Source of the DNA: an uncultured SAR324 cluster bacterium
GTDB lineage: Bacteria; SAR324; NAC60-12
Length of the DNA: 9,478 bases
Assembly (NCBI GenBank): GCA_902562015.1
Contig: CACERX010000043.1
Coordinates: 1 to 9,478 of the forward strand
Direction: 5' to 3'
The stretch's first letter is position 1. Every line of letters begins with the position of its first letter. Under the pieces are notes generated by a model. That model did no database searches and was not told the DNA's origin. It saw only the letters and a program-made list of their open reading frames with translations. Below, piece by piece: positions 1 through 6,317 of the stretch. Position numbers and translations under genes: made by a program.

Positions 1-626
1 GTGATTTATTTAATCATAAAGATCTGACGGGAAATTTGCTTTTGGCAGAGGCCATAGAAAAAGAATCTTCCAAGCGCTATTTTTTTGTCCTGCCACAGCA
101 TCTGGAACAAAGCACAGGTCGATCAATAGATATTCGCAACAATGATCTGAGCAAAATAGTAAGTTCAGATTTAATCTTGGTTAATTTTGACGGTACAGAG
201 CTGGATTCAGGGACTGTAATTGAATTTTTGTTTGCAAAGGCTCTCGATATTCCTGCAGTCATTTTGCGGTCAGATTTTCGATCTGCAGGTGACCAGGAGA
301 GGGGTGACCCTTGGAATCTGATGTGTTCAGGATATCCCCGTACCAGAAATTTAACTCTAAATGCCATGGCTTGGTACCAAGAAGCATGGGAGAAAGGTGG
401 GGGTACTGCTGCTGTGCTGGAACGTTTTTATAGTAAATTGTCAAAATCTATAATCACAGAATTTGACAATGTGTTTAATGAACCTTCACTTATTGACAGT
501 CAGCAGATGCTTCAAAATGTTTATGAATGGGGGCTACGTTTTCCTGGAAACGGGTTTTCAGACTTATTCACTGAACAGGAACTGAAAAGTCTGCTTAATA
601 AAAAACATTCAAAGGCTCCGCTTTAA
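1..626 (+). CDS. Nucleoside 2-deoxyribosyltransferase-family protein, 5' partial
   Basis: The reading frame is open from base 3 to the TAA at 624-626. The first in-frame start-like codon is a TTG at 36, but the codons before it read DLFNHKDLTGN, which looks like the N-terminal part of this family, so the true start lies left of the window. The core motif is NFDGTELDSGTVIEF (about nt 183-227), followed by AKALDIPAVILRSDFR. In characterised nucleoside deoxyribosyltransferases the Glu of this segment is the nucleophile and the preceding Asp residues hold the base and sugar; here the matching Glu is encoded at 222-224. Known members are cytoplasmic purine/pyrimidine salvage enzymes that exchange or hydrolyse the N-glycosidic bond. 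About 130 residues follow the motif, longer than in minimal family members, and their role is unknown to me. gatB starts 18 nt downstream, suggesting cotranscription. Family assignment is good; exact substrate and transferase-versus-hydrolase activity cannot be told. Confidence 0.78.
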   Translation, partial: DLFNHKDLTGNLLLAEAIEKESSKRYFFVLPQHLEQSTGRSIDIRNNDLSKIVSSDLILVNFDGTELDSGTVIEFLFAKALDIPAVILRSDFRSAGDQERGDPWNLMCSGYPRTRNLTLNAMAWYQEAWEKGGGTAAVLERFYSKLSKSIITEFDNVFNEPSLIDSQQMLQNVYEWGLRFPGNGFSDLFTEQELKSLLNKKHSKAPL

Positions 627-644
627 CATGATCAAAAACATTTA

Positions 645-2078
645 ATGCAATTTGAGTCTGTAATTGGTTTAGAGATACATATACAGCTGGCTACTGAATC
701 AAAAATTTTCTGCAGCTGTTCCACAGAATTTGGCAAACTTCCTAACTCTAATACCTGCCCAGTATGTCTAGGACTCCCAGGTGCACTACCTGTTCTAAAC
801 AGCCAGGTTCCGGAGCTTGCTGCAAAACTTGGACTTGCACTTGATTGTGAGATAAGAATTGACTCACAGTTTGCCCGAAAAAATTACTTCTATCCAGATC
901 TGCCTAAAGCCTATCAGATTTCTCAATTCGATCGTCCCATCTGTGAAAACGGATGGCTTGATATAAACACAGAATCTAGGGGTAAAATCCGAATCGGAAT
1001 TACACGCATTCATATGGAAGAAGACGCTGGCAAACTGGTACATGATGATATGGGTACCGAAAGCATGATTGATTTGAACCGTGCAGGTGTGCCTCTACTG
1101 GAAATAGTAAGTGAGCCTGACATTCGTTCTGCGGAGGAAGCAAAAAAATATATGGAAAAAATTCATGCAATTGCAACCAGCATAGGTGTCTCGGACGGTG
1201 ACATGGAAAAAGGACACTTACGTTGTGATGCAAATGTGTCCTTACGTACTGAGGGACAAATAGAATTTGGAACACGCACAGAAACTAAAAATTTGAATTC
1301 TTTCCGTTTTGTTCAGAATGCAATTGATTATGAAATTGAAAGACAACGCGAAGAAATTCTTGATGGAGTCAAGATTGTGCAGGAAACACGGCTTTGGGAC
1401 ACTGACCGGAAAGTGACTTTTAGCATGCGTTCCAAAGAAGAAGCTGATGAATACCGTTATTTCCCAGATCCTGACTTACCGTTGGTAAAACTGTCTCCTG
1501 AACTGATTGAAACCTTAAGAAAAAATCTCCCTGAACTTCCTGATGCAAAAAAACAGCGCTTTATGGAAGAATACGGATTAAATGACTACGATGCTGGTGT
1601 ACTCACAATCAGTCAAGAACTATCTGATTTTTTTGAAAAAGTTCTGTCTGACGGCGCTGTCCCCAAAATAGCCTGCAATTGGATAACTGGCGACTTGACC
1701 CGTGTGATGAATGAGTCCGGAAAAACTCTCAGTGAAATCAATCTGACTCCGAAGAATCTTGCTAATTTGACAAGATTGATTGATCAGGGAGAAATCAGCA
1801 GTAAGATTGCAAAAATCGTTTTCTCAGAAATGCTTGATTCCGGGGGAAATCCTAGTTCGATTATTAAAGAAAAAGGCCTCAAGCAAATTACTGATGAGAA
1901 AGAGCTAGGCAGAATTGCGGAAGACTTGCTTGCTTCAAATCCACAGCAAGTAAAACAGTATCGTGATGGAAAAACAAAAATAATTGGTTTCTTTGTAGGC
2001 CAAATGATGAAACAGACTCAGGGGAAAGGCGACCCTGCTTTAATTAACAAGTTACTTAAAGAGAAACTTGATGGATAA
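645..2078 (+). CDS. gatB: Asp-tRNA(Asn)/Glu-tRNA(Gln) amidotransferase subunit B
   Basis: GatB is the kinase and tRNA-binding subunit of the cytoplasmic GatCAB complex. It phosphorylates the side-chain carboxylate of misacylated Glu-tRNA(Gln) or Asp-tRNA(Asn) so that ammonia from GatA can amidate it. The protein has 477 residues, the normal length. The N-terminus reads FESVIGLEIHIQL, followed by a Cys4 zinc-type site (C23, C25, C38, C41 in FCSCS and TCPVCLGLPG). Further hallmarks are RIHMEEDAGK (121-130, metal/ATP site), LRCDANVSLR (192-201) and TETKNLNSF (212-220). The C-terminal third (about 330-477) matches the helical tail with a YqeY-like domain that contacts tRNA. The ATG at 645 gives the canonical N-terminus, although no Shine-Dalgarno sequence precedes it. 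gatA and gatC are not in the window. Its last 8 nt overlap ccmC, so the two are probably translationally coupled despite unrelated functions. Confidence 0.98.
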   Translation: MQFESVIGLEIHIQLATESKIFCSCSTEFGKLPNSNTCPVCLGLPGALPVLNSQVPELAAKLGLALDCEIRIDSQFARKNYFYPDLPKAYQISQFDRPICENGWLDINTESRGKIRIGITRIHMEEDAGKLVHDDMGTESMIDLNRAGVPLLEIVSEPDIRSAEEAKKYMEKIHAIATSIGVSDGDMEKGHLRCDANVSLRTEGQIEFGTRTETKNLNSFRFVQNAIDYEIERQREEILDGVKIVQETRLWDTDRKVTFSMRSKEEADEYRYFPDPDLPLVKLSPELIETLRKNLPELPDAKKQRFMEEYGLNDYDAGVLTISQELSDFFEKVLSDGAVPKIACNWITGDLTRVMNESGKTLSEINLTPKNLANLTRLIDQGEISSKIAKIVFSEMLDSGGNPSSIIKEKGLKQITDEKELGRIAEDLLASNPQQVKQYRDGKTKIIGFFVGQMMKQTQGKGDPALINKLLKEKLDG

Positions 2079-2769
2079 AACTAAAAAAAACATCATGTTT
2101 CTTGAATGGGGTTCAATTTTAGGACTAGCAGGCTGTGGTCTCTGGATTTTTCTTATAATGCCTCTTGAAACCAGTCAGGGTTTCCCACAAAAAATTATGT
2201 ACCTTCATGTTCCTACATTCATTGTAACATACCTGGCTTTCTTTGTAGTATTCGCCTTCAGCATTGCCTATCTATGGAAACGTGACTTGATGTTTGACCA
2301 GATAGCAAAAGTCTCAGCTGAAGTAGGTTTAATTTTTTGTGCTCTTTTAATGGTGACAGGGGCGCTGTGGGGCAGACCTACCTGGGGAACATATTGGGTT
2401 TGGGATGCGAGACTGACAACTACACTCTTGCTTTTTCTAATATTCATGGGCTACTTCCTGCTGCGTATGTCCGTGAGTGACAGAGACAAAGAAGCACGAT
2501 TGGCTTCGGTTATTGGTATCATAGGATGCCTTGATATTCCCATTATTCACAAATCAGTTGAATGGTGGCGTACTCTACACCAGCCTTCAACTTTGTTCAA
2601 GGTTGAATCAGGCAAGGCCAGTCCTTCAATTCCTTTGGAATTATTATATCCTCTGATTGCTACGACTATTGTGATGCTGCTGTTTTATCTTTATTTACTG
2701 CTTCTGCGCTATCAAACTGAAAAATATCGGGAGGAGCTCAATCAGCTTATTACAGAAACACAGGTTTAA
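2071..2769 (+). CDS. ccmC: Cytochrome c maturation heme-handling protein CcmC
   Basis: CcmC is an inner-membrane protein of cytochrome c maturation System I. It presents heme at the periplasmic face and is needed for its covalent attachment to the heme chaperone CcmE. The protein has 232 residues with about six hydrophobic segments, the family size and layout. The tryptophan-rich WWD region is clear at 100-116 (WGRPTWGTYWVWDARLT). The two periplasmic heme-ligand histidines match H46 in MYLHVP and H170 in WWRTLHQ. The ATG at 2071 is preferred over the adjoining in-frame TTG at 2068; either one overlaps the end of gatB (by 8 nt with the ATG). A weak AGAG lies about ten bases upstream. ccmD begins 1 nt after the stop, so ccmC, ccmD and ccmE form a translational unit. 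CcsA and CcmF share the WWD motif, but they are much longer or differ around the histidines. Confidence 0.96.
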   Translation: MDKTKKNIMFLEWGSILGLAGCGLWIFLIMPLETSQGFPQKIMYLHVPTFIVTYLAFFVVFAFSIAYLWKRDLMFDQIAKVSAEVGLIFCALLMVTGALWGRPTWGTYWVWDARLTTTLLLFLIFMGYFLLRMSVSDRDKEARLASVIGIIGCLDIPIIHKSVEWWRTLHQPSTLFKVESGKASPSIPLELLYPLIATTIVMLLFYLYLLLLRYQTEKYREELNQLITETQV

Positions 2770-2770
2770 A

Positions 2771-2956
2771 ATGCTTATTGGTGTTGAATACGTTGTTGCT
2801 GCCTATTTAATCTGGGGTTGTACATTTGCAGTTTATATTTTGATGACCAAACGCCGGATGAAAATTTCAGGCCAGACAATTGAGTCAATAAAGCAAAGAC
2901 TTTCTGAATCATCAGACAATCCTGATAAAACGGTGAGCATTGAAAACCAGGACTAA
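2771..2956 (+). CDS. ccmD: Cytochrome c maturation small membrane protein CcmD
   Basis: This is a 61-residue protein with one membrane segment (about 5-26) followed by a basic stretch TKRRMK and a polar tail of about 30 residues. This is the layout of CcmD, which joins the CcmABC complex and helps release heme-loaded CcmE. The segment YVVAAYLIWGCTFAVYIL carries the tyrosines typical of the family's membrane helix. CcmD is poorly conserved, so the call rests largely on position: it lies 1 nt after ccmC and overlaps ccmE by 17 nt, the classical C-D-E order. A weak AGG occurs around 2762-2764, upstream of the ATG. Confidence 0.88.
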   Translation: MLIGVEYVVAAYLIWGCTFAVYILMTKRRMKISGQTIESIKQRLSESSDNPDKTVSIENQD

Positions 2957-3377
2957 GTTTGTAATAGGAGGAGCAGTAATACTTGCAGTAATTGTCGCTT
3001 TATCATTGCAGGAACTGCAGAAAACGACGGTTTTCTTTTATACTCCAACTGAAGTCCTTGCAAGTCCAGCGGAATTTGAAGAAAAAACCATCCGTATCGG
3101 TGCTCTTGTGCAGCAGGGAAGTGTGGACTGGAACGCACAAGCTATTCAACTTTCATTCAATATTACTGAGGAGGGGAAAAATTCCATTCCAGTGTATTAC
3201 GCAGGAGTCAAACCTGACCTTTTTCGCGAAGGCCAAGGAGTAGTAGTAGAAGGAAGAATGATAGGTAAGCGTTTTGAAGCCATTCAATTGTTGGTCAAGC
3301 ATAGTGAGGAATACACTGTTGATACTGAACACAAAAAATCGAAGAAAGAATATTATAATTCAATTCTGTCACAATAA
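2940..3377 (+). CDS. ccmE: Cytochrome c maturation periplasmic heme chaperone CcmE
   Basis: CcmE carries heme, covalently bound to one histidine, from CcmC to the CcmF/H ligase on the periplasmic side. The protein has 145 residues. A single N-terminal anchor (about 7-23) follows a short basic start (MKTRTK), then comes an OB-fold beta domain containing KPDLFREGQGVVVEGRM (91-107), a strong family motif. The heme-binding HxxxY motif is present as HSEEY, with H121 as covalent ligand and Y125 as axial ligand, followed by the usual charged flexible tail. The start must be the TTG at 2940: an in-frame TGA at 2934-2936 blocks any earlier start, and this TTG gives the expected N-terminus. GGTGA just upstream (2932-2936) is one of the few Shine-Dalgarno-like sites in the window and lies inside ccmD. 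No ccmF follows, unlike common ccm operons. Confidence 0.96.
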   Translation: MKTRTKFVIGGAVILAVIVALSLQELQKTTVFFYTPTEVLASPAEFEEKTIRIGALVQQGSVDWNAQAIQLSFNITEEGKNSIPVYYAGVKPDLFREGQGVVVEGRMIGKRFEAIQLLVKHSEEYTVDTEHKKSKKEYYNSILSQ

Positions 3378-3465
3378 ACGTCAAATTCACATAAAATCAA
3401 ATCTGCTGTCACAGATTAATGAATTCTGTTTCCTGAAATCAATCATTCTGTAACCCCTGCAAATT
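3378..3465 (+). other. Intergenic gap between ccmE and ntrY with a short inverted repeat
   Basis: This 88-nt AT-rich spacer is the first real gap after the packed gatB-ccm run. It holds a 6-bp inverted repeat, AATCTG (3400-3405) and CAGATT (3412-3417), with a 6-nt loop. No T-run follows, so it is not a convincing intrinsic terminator. TAAAAT at 3392-3397 resembles a -10 box, but no good -35 box sits at the right distance. The spacer could contain the promoter for the kinase gene, but nothing in it proves this. Confidence 0.3.
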
Positions 3466-5694
3466 ATGTCGTCAAGACTCCAGGAAATACGCAATCATTA
3501 CAAAGAAATAATTGCTACTGATCCTCACATCCGAAACAGGATGCTTGCAGTACTTGTTCTATTGCTTCTGCTGATAGTACTTGTATTGTTCAGCATGCAA
3601 AAGGGATTTTCTGTATTGGAGCATTCCGGATCACAGTTGATGGTTTTTGTAGCAATTAACGTGAATATTGTTTTGCTGGCTATAGTATTCTACTTGATTG
3701 CACGAAATCTTCTCAAACTTTCTTATGAGCGAAAAAGGCACGTCCTAGGAGTCAATCTTAAAACGAAACTTATCACTTCATTCATTGTACTTTCACTACC
3801 TGCCATGGGTTTTCATCTGTTTGCGAGTTACTTCATTGCAACAAATCTTGAATCATGGCTCAAAGGGCAGCAAGAATCAGTAATTCAAAGCGCACAAAAC
3901 GTTTCTGAAACATATCACCAAAATTTGCGCGAAACCATGGAGCTTCAACATTTGATCTGGGAGAATTATTTAATTGAAAGCAAGGGAGAATTCAGTACGA
4001 TAAAACCTATGAAGAACGTTGAAGCAAATGTATCGATTTATTCAGAAAACCAAAAACTTTTGGGTCAGTGGATGCAAACAGAGATTTCACATATACACTG
4101 GACTGCGCCTTCTTTAAATGAGTGGCATCAAATAAAATCCAAGAAACAAATTTGGTTTACTAAAGAACTGGAAGACCGCATCATTTACCGTCACATCACT
4201 CCGTTGACCTATCAAAATAAACAGTTCTTCTTAGAAATTTTTTATCCCGCCTCTCCGTACTCTTCAAACGCAATAAGCGAAATTGTTTCCCAGAGTCACA
4301 ATACAAGATTTTTGACTGAATCAGAAGATTTAGTGCGTGGATATTATTTAATAATTTTTCTGCTGATGACCCTGTTCATTATTTTTGTTGCCACATGGTT
4401 GGCATTTTACCTAGCACGAGGATTTGTACAGCCTATTGAAGATCTCGCGCTTGCCACACAAAGAGTTTCAGAAGGAGAACTGGGCTTTCAGGTAAAACTT
4501 CAAGGGCCTCTAGACAAAGACTTTGCACTGCTGATGAAGTCTTTTAATTCAATGAGCCGTGACTTGCTTGAACACCAGATTGCACTTAACAAAACAACCA
4601 ACAATCTGCAGGATAGTCACAGGACACTTGAAAGCCAGATTCGCTTTGTTGAACTTGTTCTAGAAAATATCACAACAGGAGTAATGTCGCTGGATGTCGA
4701 ATGTCACATTGAAATACTTAATCACTCTGCAAAACAAATGCTTCAAATTAAACCTGGAGTTGATACAGGCAAGCACTATCGTGATGTTCTGGAGGATGAG
4801 TCTCTAAAACAATTTGAAGAAATGGTTGAACAAATTAAAGCAAATAATGAACGATCCATTTCACGAAACCTGATTGTTCATAAAAAAAATGGTCCTGTTG
4901 AAGTATCTGCTACCCTTCTTGATCTTCAAAACAGTGACGGCAAATCTGCAGGTATTGTTTGTGTTTACAACAATATTACAGAAATCCAACGTCTTCAACG
5001 GGCCCGGGCTTGGCGGGAAGTAGCTCGTCGCATTGCACATGAAATAAAAAATCCGCTTACACCCATTCAACTTTCTGCTGAACGCATTAACCGAAAATAT
5101 GCAGGTGAAGTTTCAGATGATGTGGCCCTGCATCAGTCAACACAGACAATAATCAATGAGGTGCAGCATCTAAAAAAAATGGTGAGTGAGTTTTCAAATT
5201 TTGCAAAAATTCCTGAGTCCAATCCTCAAATCAGTGATCTTAACAATATTATTATAAACGCTCTACATCTGTTTCATGAAAACTTGCCCTCCAGAGTATC
5301 ACTGACCACAGATCTTAGTGAGTCTCTTCCACAATTACCTTTGGACAGCGAACAGATTCGCAGAGTAATAATAAACCTAGTAGACAATTCCATCAGTTCA
5401 ATAGAGAAAAAAGGGACTCTTTCACGTATTTTCAACCAGGGTAAAATAATTATTAGAACTAGACATGTTCCAGATTTAAACATCATCTGTATGGATGTAG
5501 AGGATAATGGAACTGGTATAGCGCCGGAAATTGCAGACCAACTGTTTGAACCATATGCCACCACAAAAGAACATGGGACCGGTCTTGGACTAACAATTGT
5601 CAGCCAAACTATTTCTGATCATAATGGTTTTACACGTTTCCGAAATCTCGAAACAGGAGGAGTCTGTTTCACCATTGAACTGCCCGTGAACTGA
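3466..5694 (+). CDS. ntrY: NtrY-family membrane sensor histidine kinase
   Basis: This 742-residue inner-membrane kinase has four hydrophobic segments (about 26-44, 58-80, 102-125, 294-317). A periplasmic region of about 165 residues lies between TM3 and TM4. HAMP (about 318-372), a coiled linker, PAS (about 393-508), HisKA (about 515-580) and an HATPase domain (about 625-742) follow. The H-box RRIAHEIKNPLTPIQLSAER (521-540), preceded by RAWREVA, is the NtrY signature, with H525 (nt 5038-5040) as phosphoacceptor. The ATP site is complete: N-box INLVDN (636-641), DNGTGI (680-685) and GTGLGLTIV (704-712). Known NtrY proteins pair with the sigma54-type regulator NtrX in nitrogen, redox or envelope control, but no regulator gene adjoins it here. 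The ATG at 3466 lacks a Shine-Dalgarno sequence, and an in-frame TAA lies just upstream (3451-3453). Kinase function is secure; the signal sensed is unknown. Confidence 0.9.
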   Translation: MSSRLQEIRNHYKEIIATDPHIRNRMLAVLVLLLLLIVLVLFSMQKGFSVLEHSGSQLMVFVAINVNIVLLAIVFYLIARNLLKLSYERKRHVLGVNLKTKLITSFIVLSLPAMGFHLFASYFIATNLESWLKGQQESVIQSAQNVSETYHQNLRETMELQHLIWENYLIESKGEFSTIKPMKNVEANVSIYSENQKLLGQWMQTEISHIHWTAPSLNEWHQIKSKKQIWFTKELEDRIIYRHITPLTYQNKQFFLEIFYPASPYSSNAISEIVSQSHNTRFLTESEDLVRGYYLIIFLLMTLFIIFVATWLAFYLARGFVQPIEDLALATQRVSEGELGFQVKLQGPLDKDFALLMKSFNSMSRDLLEHQIALNKTTNNLQDSHRTLESQIRFVELVLENITTGVMSLDVECHIEILNHSAKQMLQIKPGVDTGKHYRDVLEDESLKQFEEMVEQIKANNERSISRNLIVHKKNGPVEVSATLLDLQNSDGKSAGIVCVYNNITEIQRLQRARAWREVARRIAHEIKNPLTPIQLSAERINRKYAGEVSDDVALHQSTQTIINEVQHLKKMVSEFSNFAKIPESNPQISDLNNIIINALHLFHENLPSRVSLTTDLSESLPQLPLDSEQIRRVIINLVDNSISSIEKKGTLSRIFNQGKIIIRTRHVPDLNIICMDVEDNGTGIAPEIADQLFEPYATTKEHGTGLGLTIVSQTISDHNGFTRFRNLETGGVCFTIELPVN

Positions 5695-5710
5695 ATTCTG
5701 CTTTAAGCTA

Positions 5711-6130
5711 ATGAAAAATTACCAGCAGGTTTTGCAAATAAAAACAACAGGCAAGGGTCTTCGGGAAATTACTCAGGAAATCCGAGATGTGGTAAGTGAT
5801 TCAAAAATAAACTCAGGACTTTGTAATCTATTTGTCAGGCACACATCGGCAAGTCTAATCATACAAGAAAATGCCGATCCAGATGTTCAGCTTGATCTGG
5901 AATATTTTTTAGGAAAGCTGGTTCCACAAACTGATTTACGTTATACTCACACAGTGGAAGGTCCGGATGATATGCCATCTCATATTAGGAGTATGTTGAC
6001 AAATACTTCAGAACAAATTCCTCTTTATGGAGGTGAAATGCTCTTGGGGACATGGCAAGGAATTTTTCTATGGGAGCACCGCACACTAGGGCACTCTAGA
6101 GATTTGGTTGTGAATATTTTGGGAGACTAA
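5711..6130 (+). CDS. yjbQ: YjbQ-family protein (secondary thiamine-phosphate synthase-like)
   Basis: The protein has 139 residues, full length for the UPF0047/YjbQ family of small, usually oligomeric cytoplasmic proteins. Family hallmarks appear in order: NLFVRHTSASLIIQENADPDV (39-59), EGPDDMPSHIRSML (83-96) and LGTWQGIFLWEHR (112-124), including conserved H44 and H123. The name 'secondary thiamine-phosphate synthase' comes from weak complementation by the E. coli homologue; the physiological reaction is not settled, so function should be read cautiously. The ATG at 5711 gives the canonical N-terminus and follows the ntrY stop by 16 nt, so the two genes are probably cotranscribed. No Shine-Dalgarno sequence is visible. 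The AT-rich gap after it separates it from pyrG. Confidence 0.93.
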   Translation: MKNYQQVLQIKTTGKGLREITQEIRDVVSDSKINSGLCNLFVRHTSASLIIQENADPDVQLDLEYFLGKLVPQTDLRYTHTVEGPDDMPSHIRSMLTNTSEQIPLYGGEMLLGTWQGIFLWEHRTLGHSRDLVVNILGD

Positions 6131-6317
6131 ATTCTGTATTTCAGTTTTTATATTTTGATACAACAAGATGAAAAAAATTATATTTTATTTTATACTTTAA
6201 ATTTTTTCCTTATCATTTTGAGCAAAGCATAACGCATGACAAAATTAATTCAGGTATATATTTAAATTTAGTCTTTATCAAAACCCTCTCCCAACAAAAG
6301 ACTAGCAAAACAAAATC
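6131..6317 (+). other. AT-rich intergenic region upstream of pyrG
   Basis: This 187-nt spacer is the longest non-coding stretch in the window. Its left half is almost pure A/T: an A7 run (6171-6177) and a T6 run (6202-6207) could pair as a weak A/T stem (about 6170-6178 with 6200-6208). This may be a feeble terminator for ntrY-yjbQ or a bend/UP-like element. The right half carries 8-bp A/T palindromes (AATTAATT at 6243-6250, ATTTAAAT at 6260-6267), a pyrimidine tract (CCCTCTCCC, about 6284-6292), and the near-repeat GCAAAACAAAAT/GCAAACAAAAT across the pyrG start. I see no riboswitch, tRNA or conserved small RNA. Confidence 0.4.
6236..6264 (+). promoter_or_regulatory. Possible sigma70 promoter for pyrG
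   Basis: ATGACA at 6236-6241 resembles a -35 box (consensus TTGACA). A 17-nt spacer leads to TATTTA at 6259-6264; alternatively a 15-nt spacer leads to TATATT at 6257-6262. Transcription would start around 6270, leaving a leader of about 45-50 nt before the GTG of pyrG. Position in the only sizeable gap before pyrG supports the idea, but in such AT-rich DNA these hexamers arise often by chance. Confidence 0.35.

Noticed and set aside
77..367. Minus-strand open frame inside the deoxyribosyltransferase gene, and similar minus-strand frames at 259-444, 1000-1275, 2953-3138, 4861-5070, 5274-5564, 7297-7560, 8267-8479 and 8510-8782
   Set aside because: All lie opposite well-supported plus-strand genes, have no recognisable motifs and show compositions expected of complementary-strand translation.
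36..626. TTG at 36 as the true start of the first gene
   Set aside because: The in-frame codons upstream (from base 3) encode residues typical of the family's N-terminal region, so the gene is better read as truncated by the window edge.
2992..3243. Plus-strand 83-codon frame inside ccmE
   Set aside because: It lies in an alternative frame within ccmE, whose motifs (REGQGVV, HSEEY) show that the ccmE frame is the real one.
3400..3417. AATCTG/CAGATT hairpin as terminator after ccmE
   Set aside because: The stem is only 6 bp with low GC and there is no following T-run, so I describe it only as part of the gap.
3361..6137. Recurrent AATTCTG near gene ends (about 3362, 3422, 5695, 6131)
   Set aside because: The motif is short and AT-rich, and its complement CAGAATT also occurs inside genes (for example about 458, 725, 7333), so chance explains it.
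6170..6208. A-run/T-run stem as a strong bidirectional terminator
   Set aside because: The stem is almost wholly A/T with a loop of about 20 nt, too weak to call a terminator with confidence.
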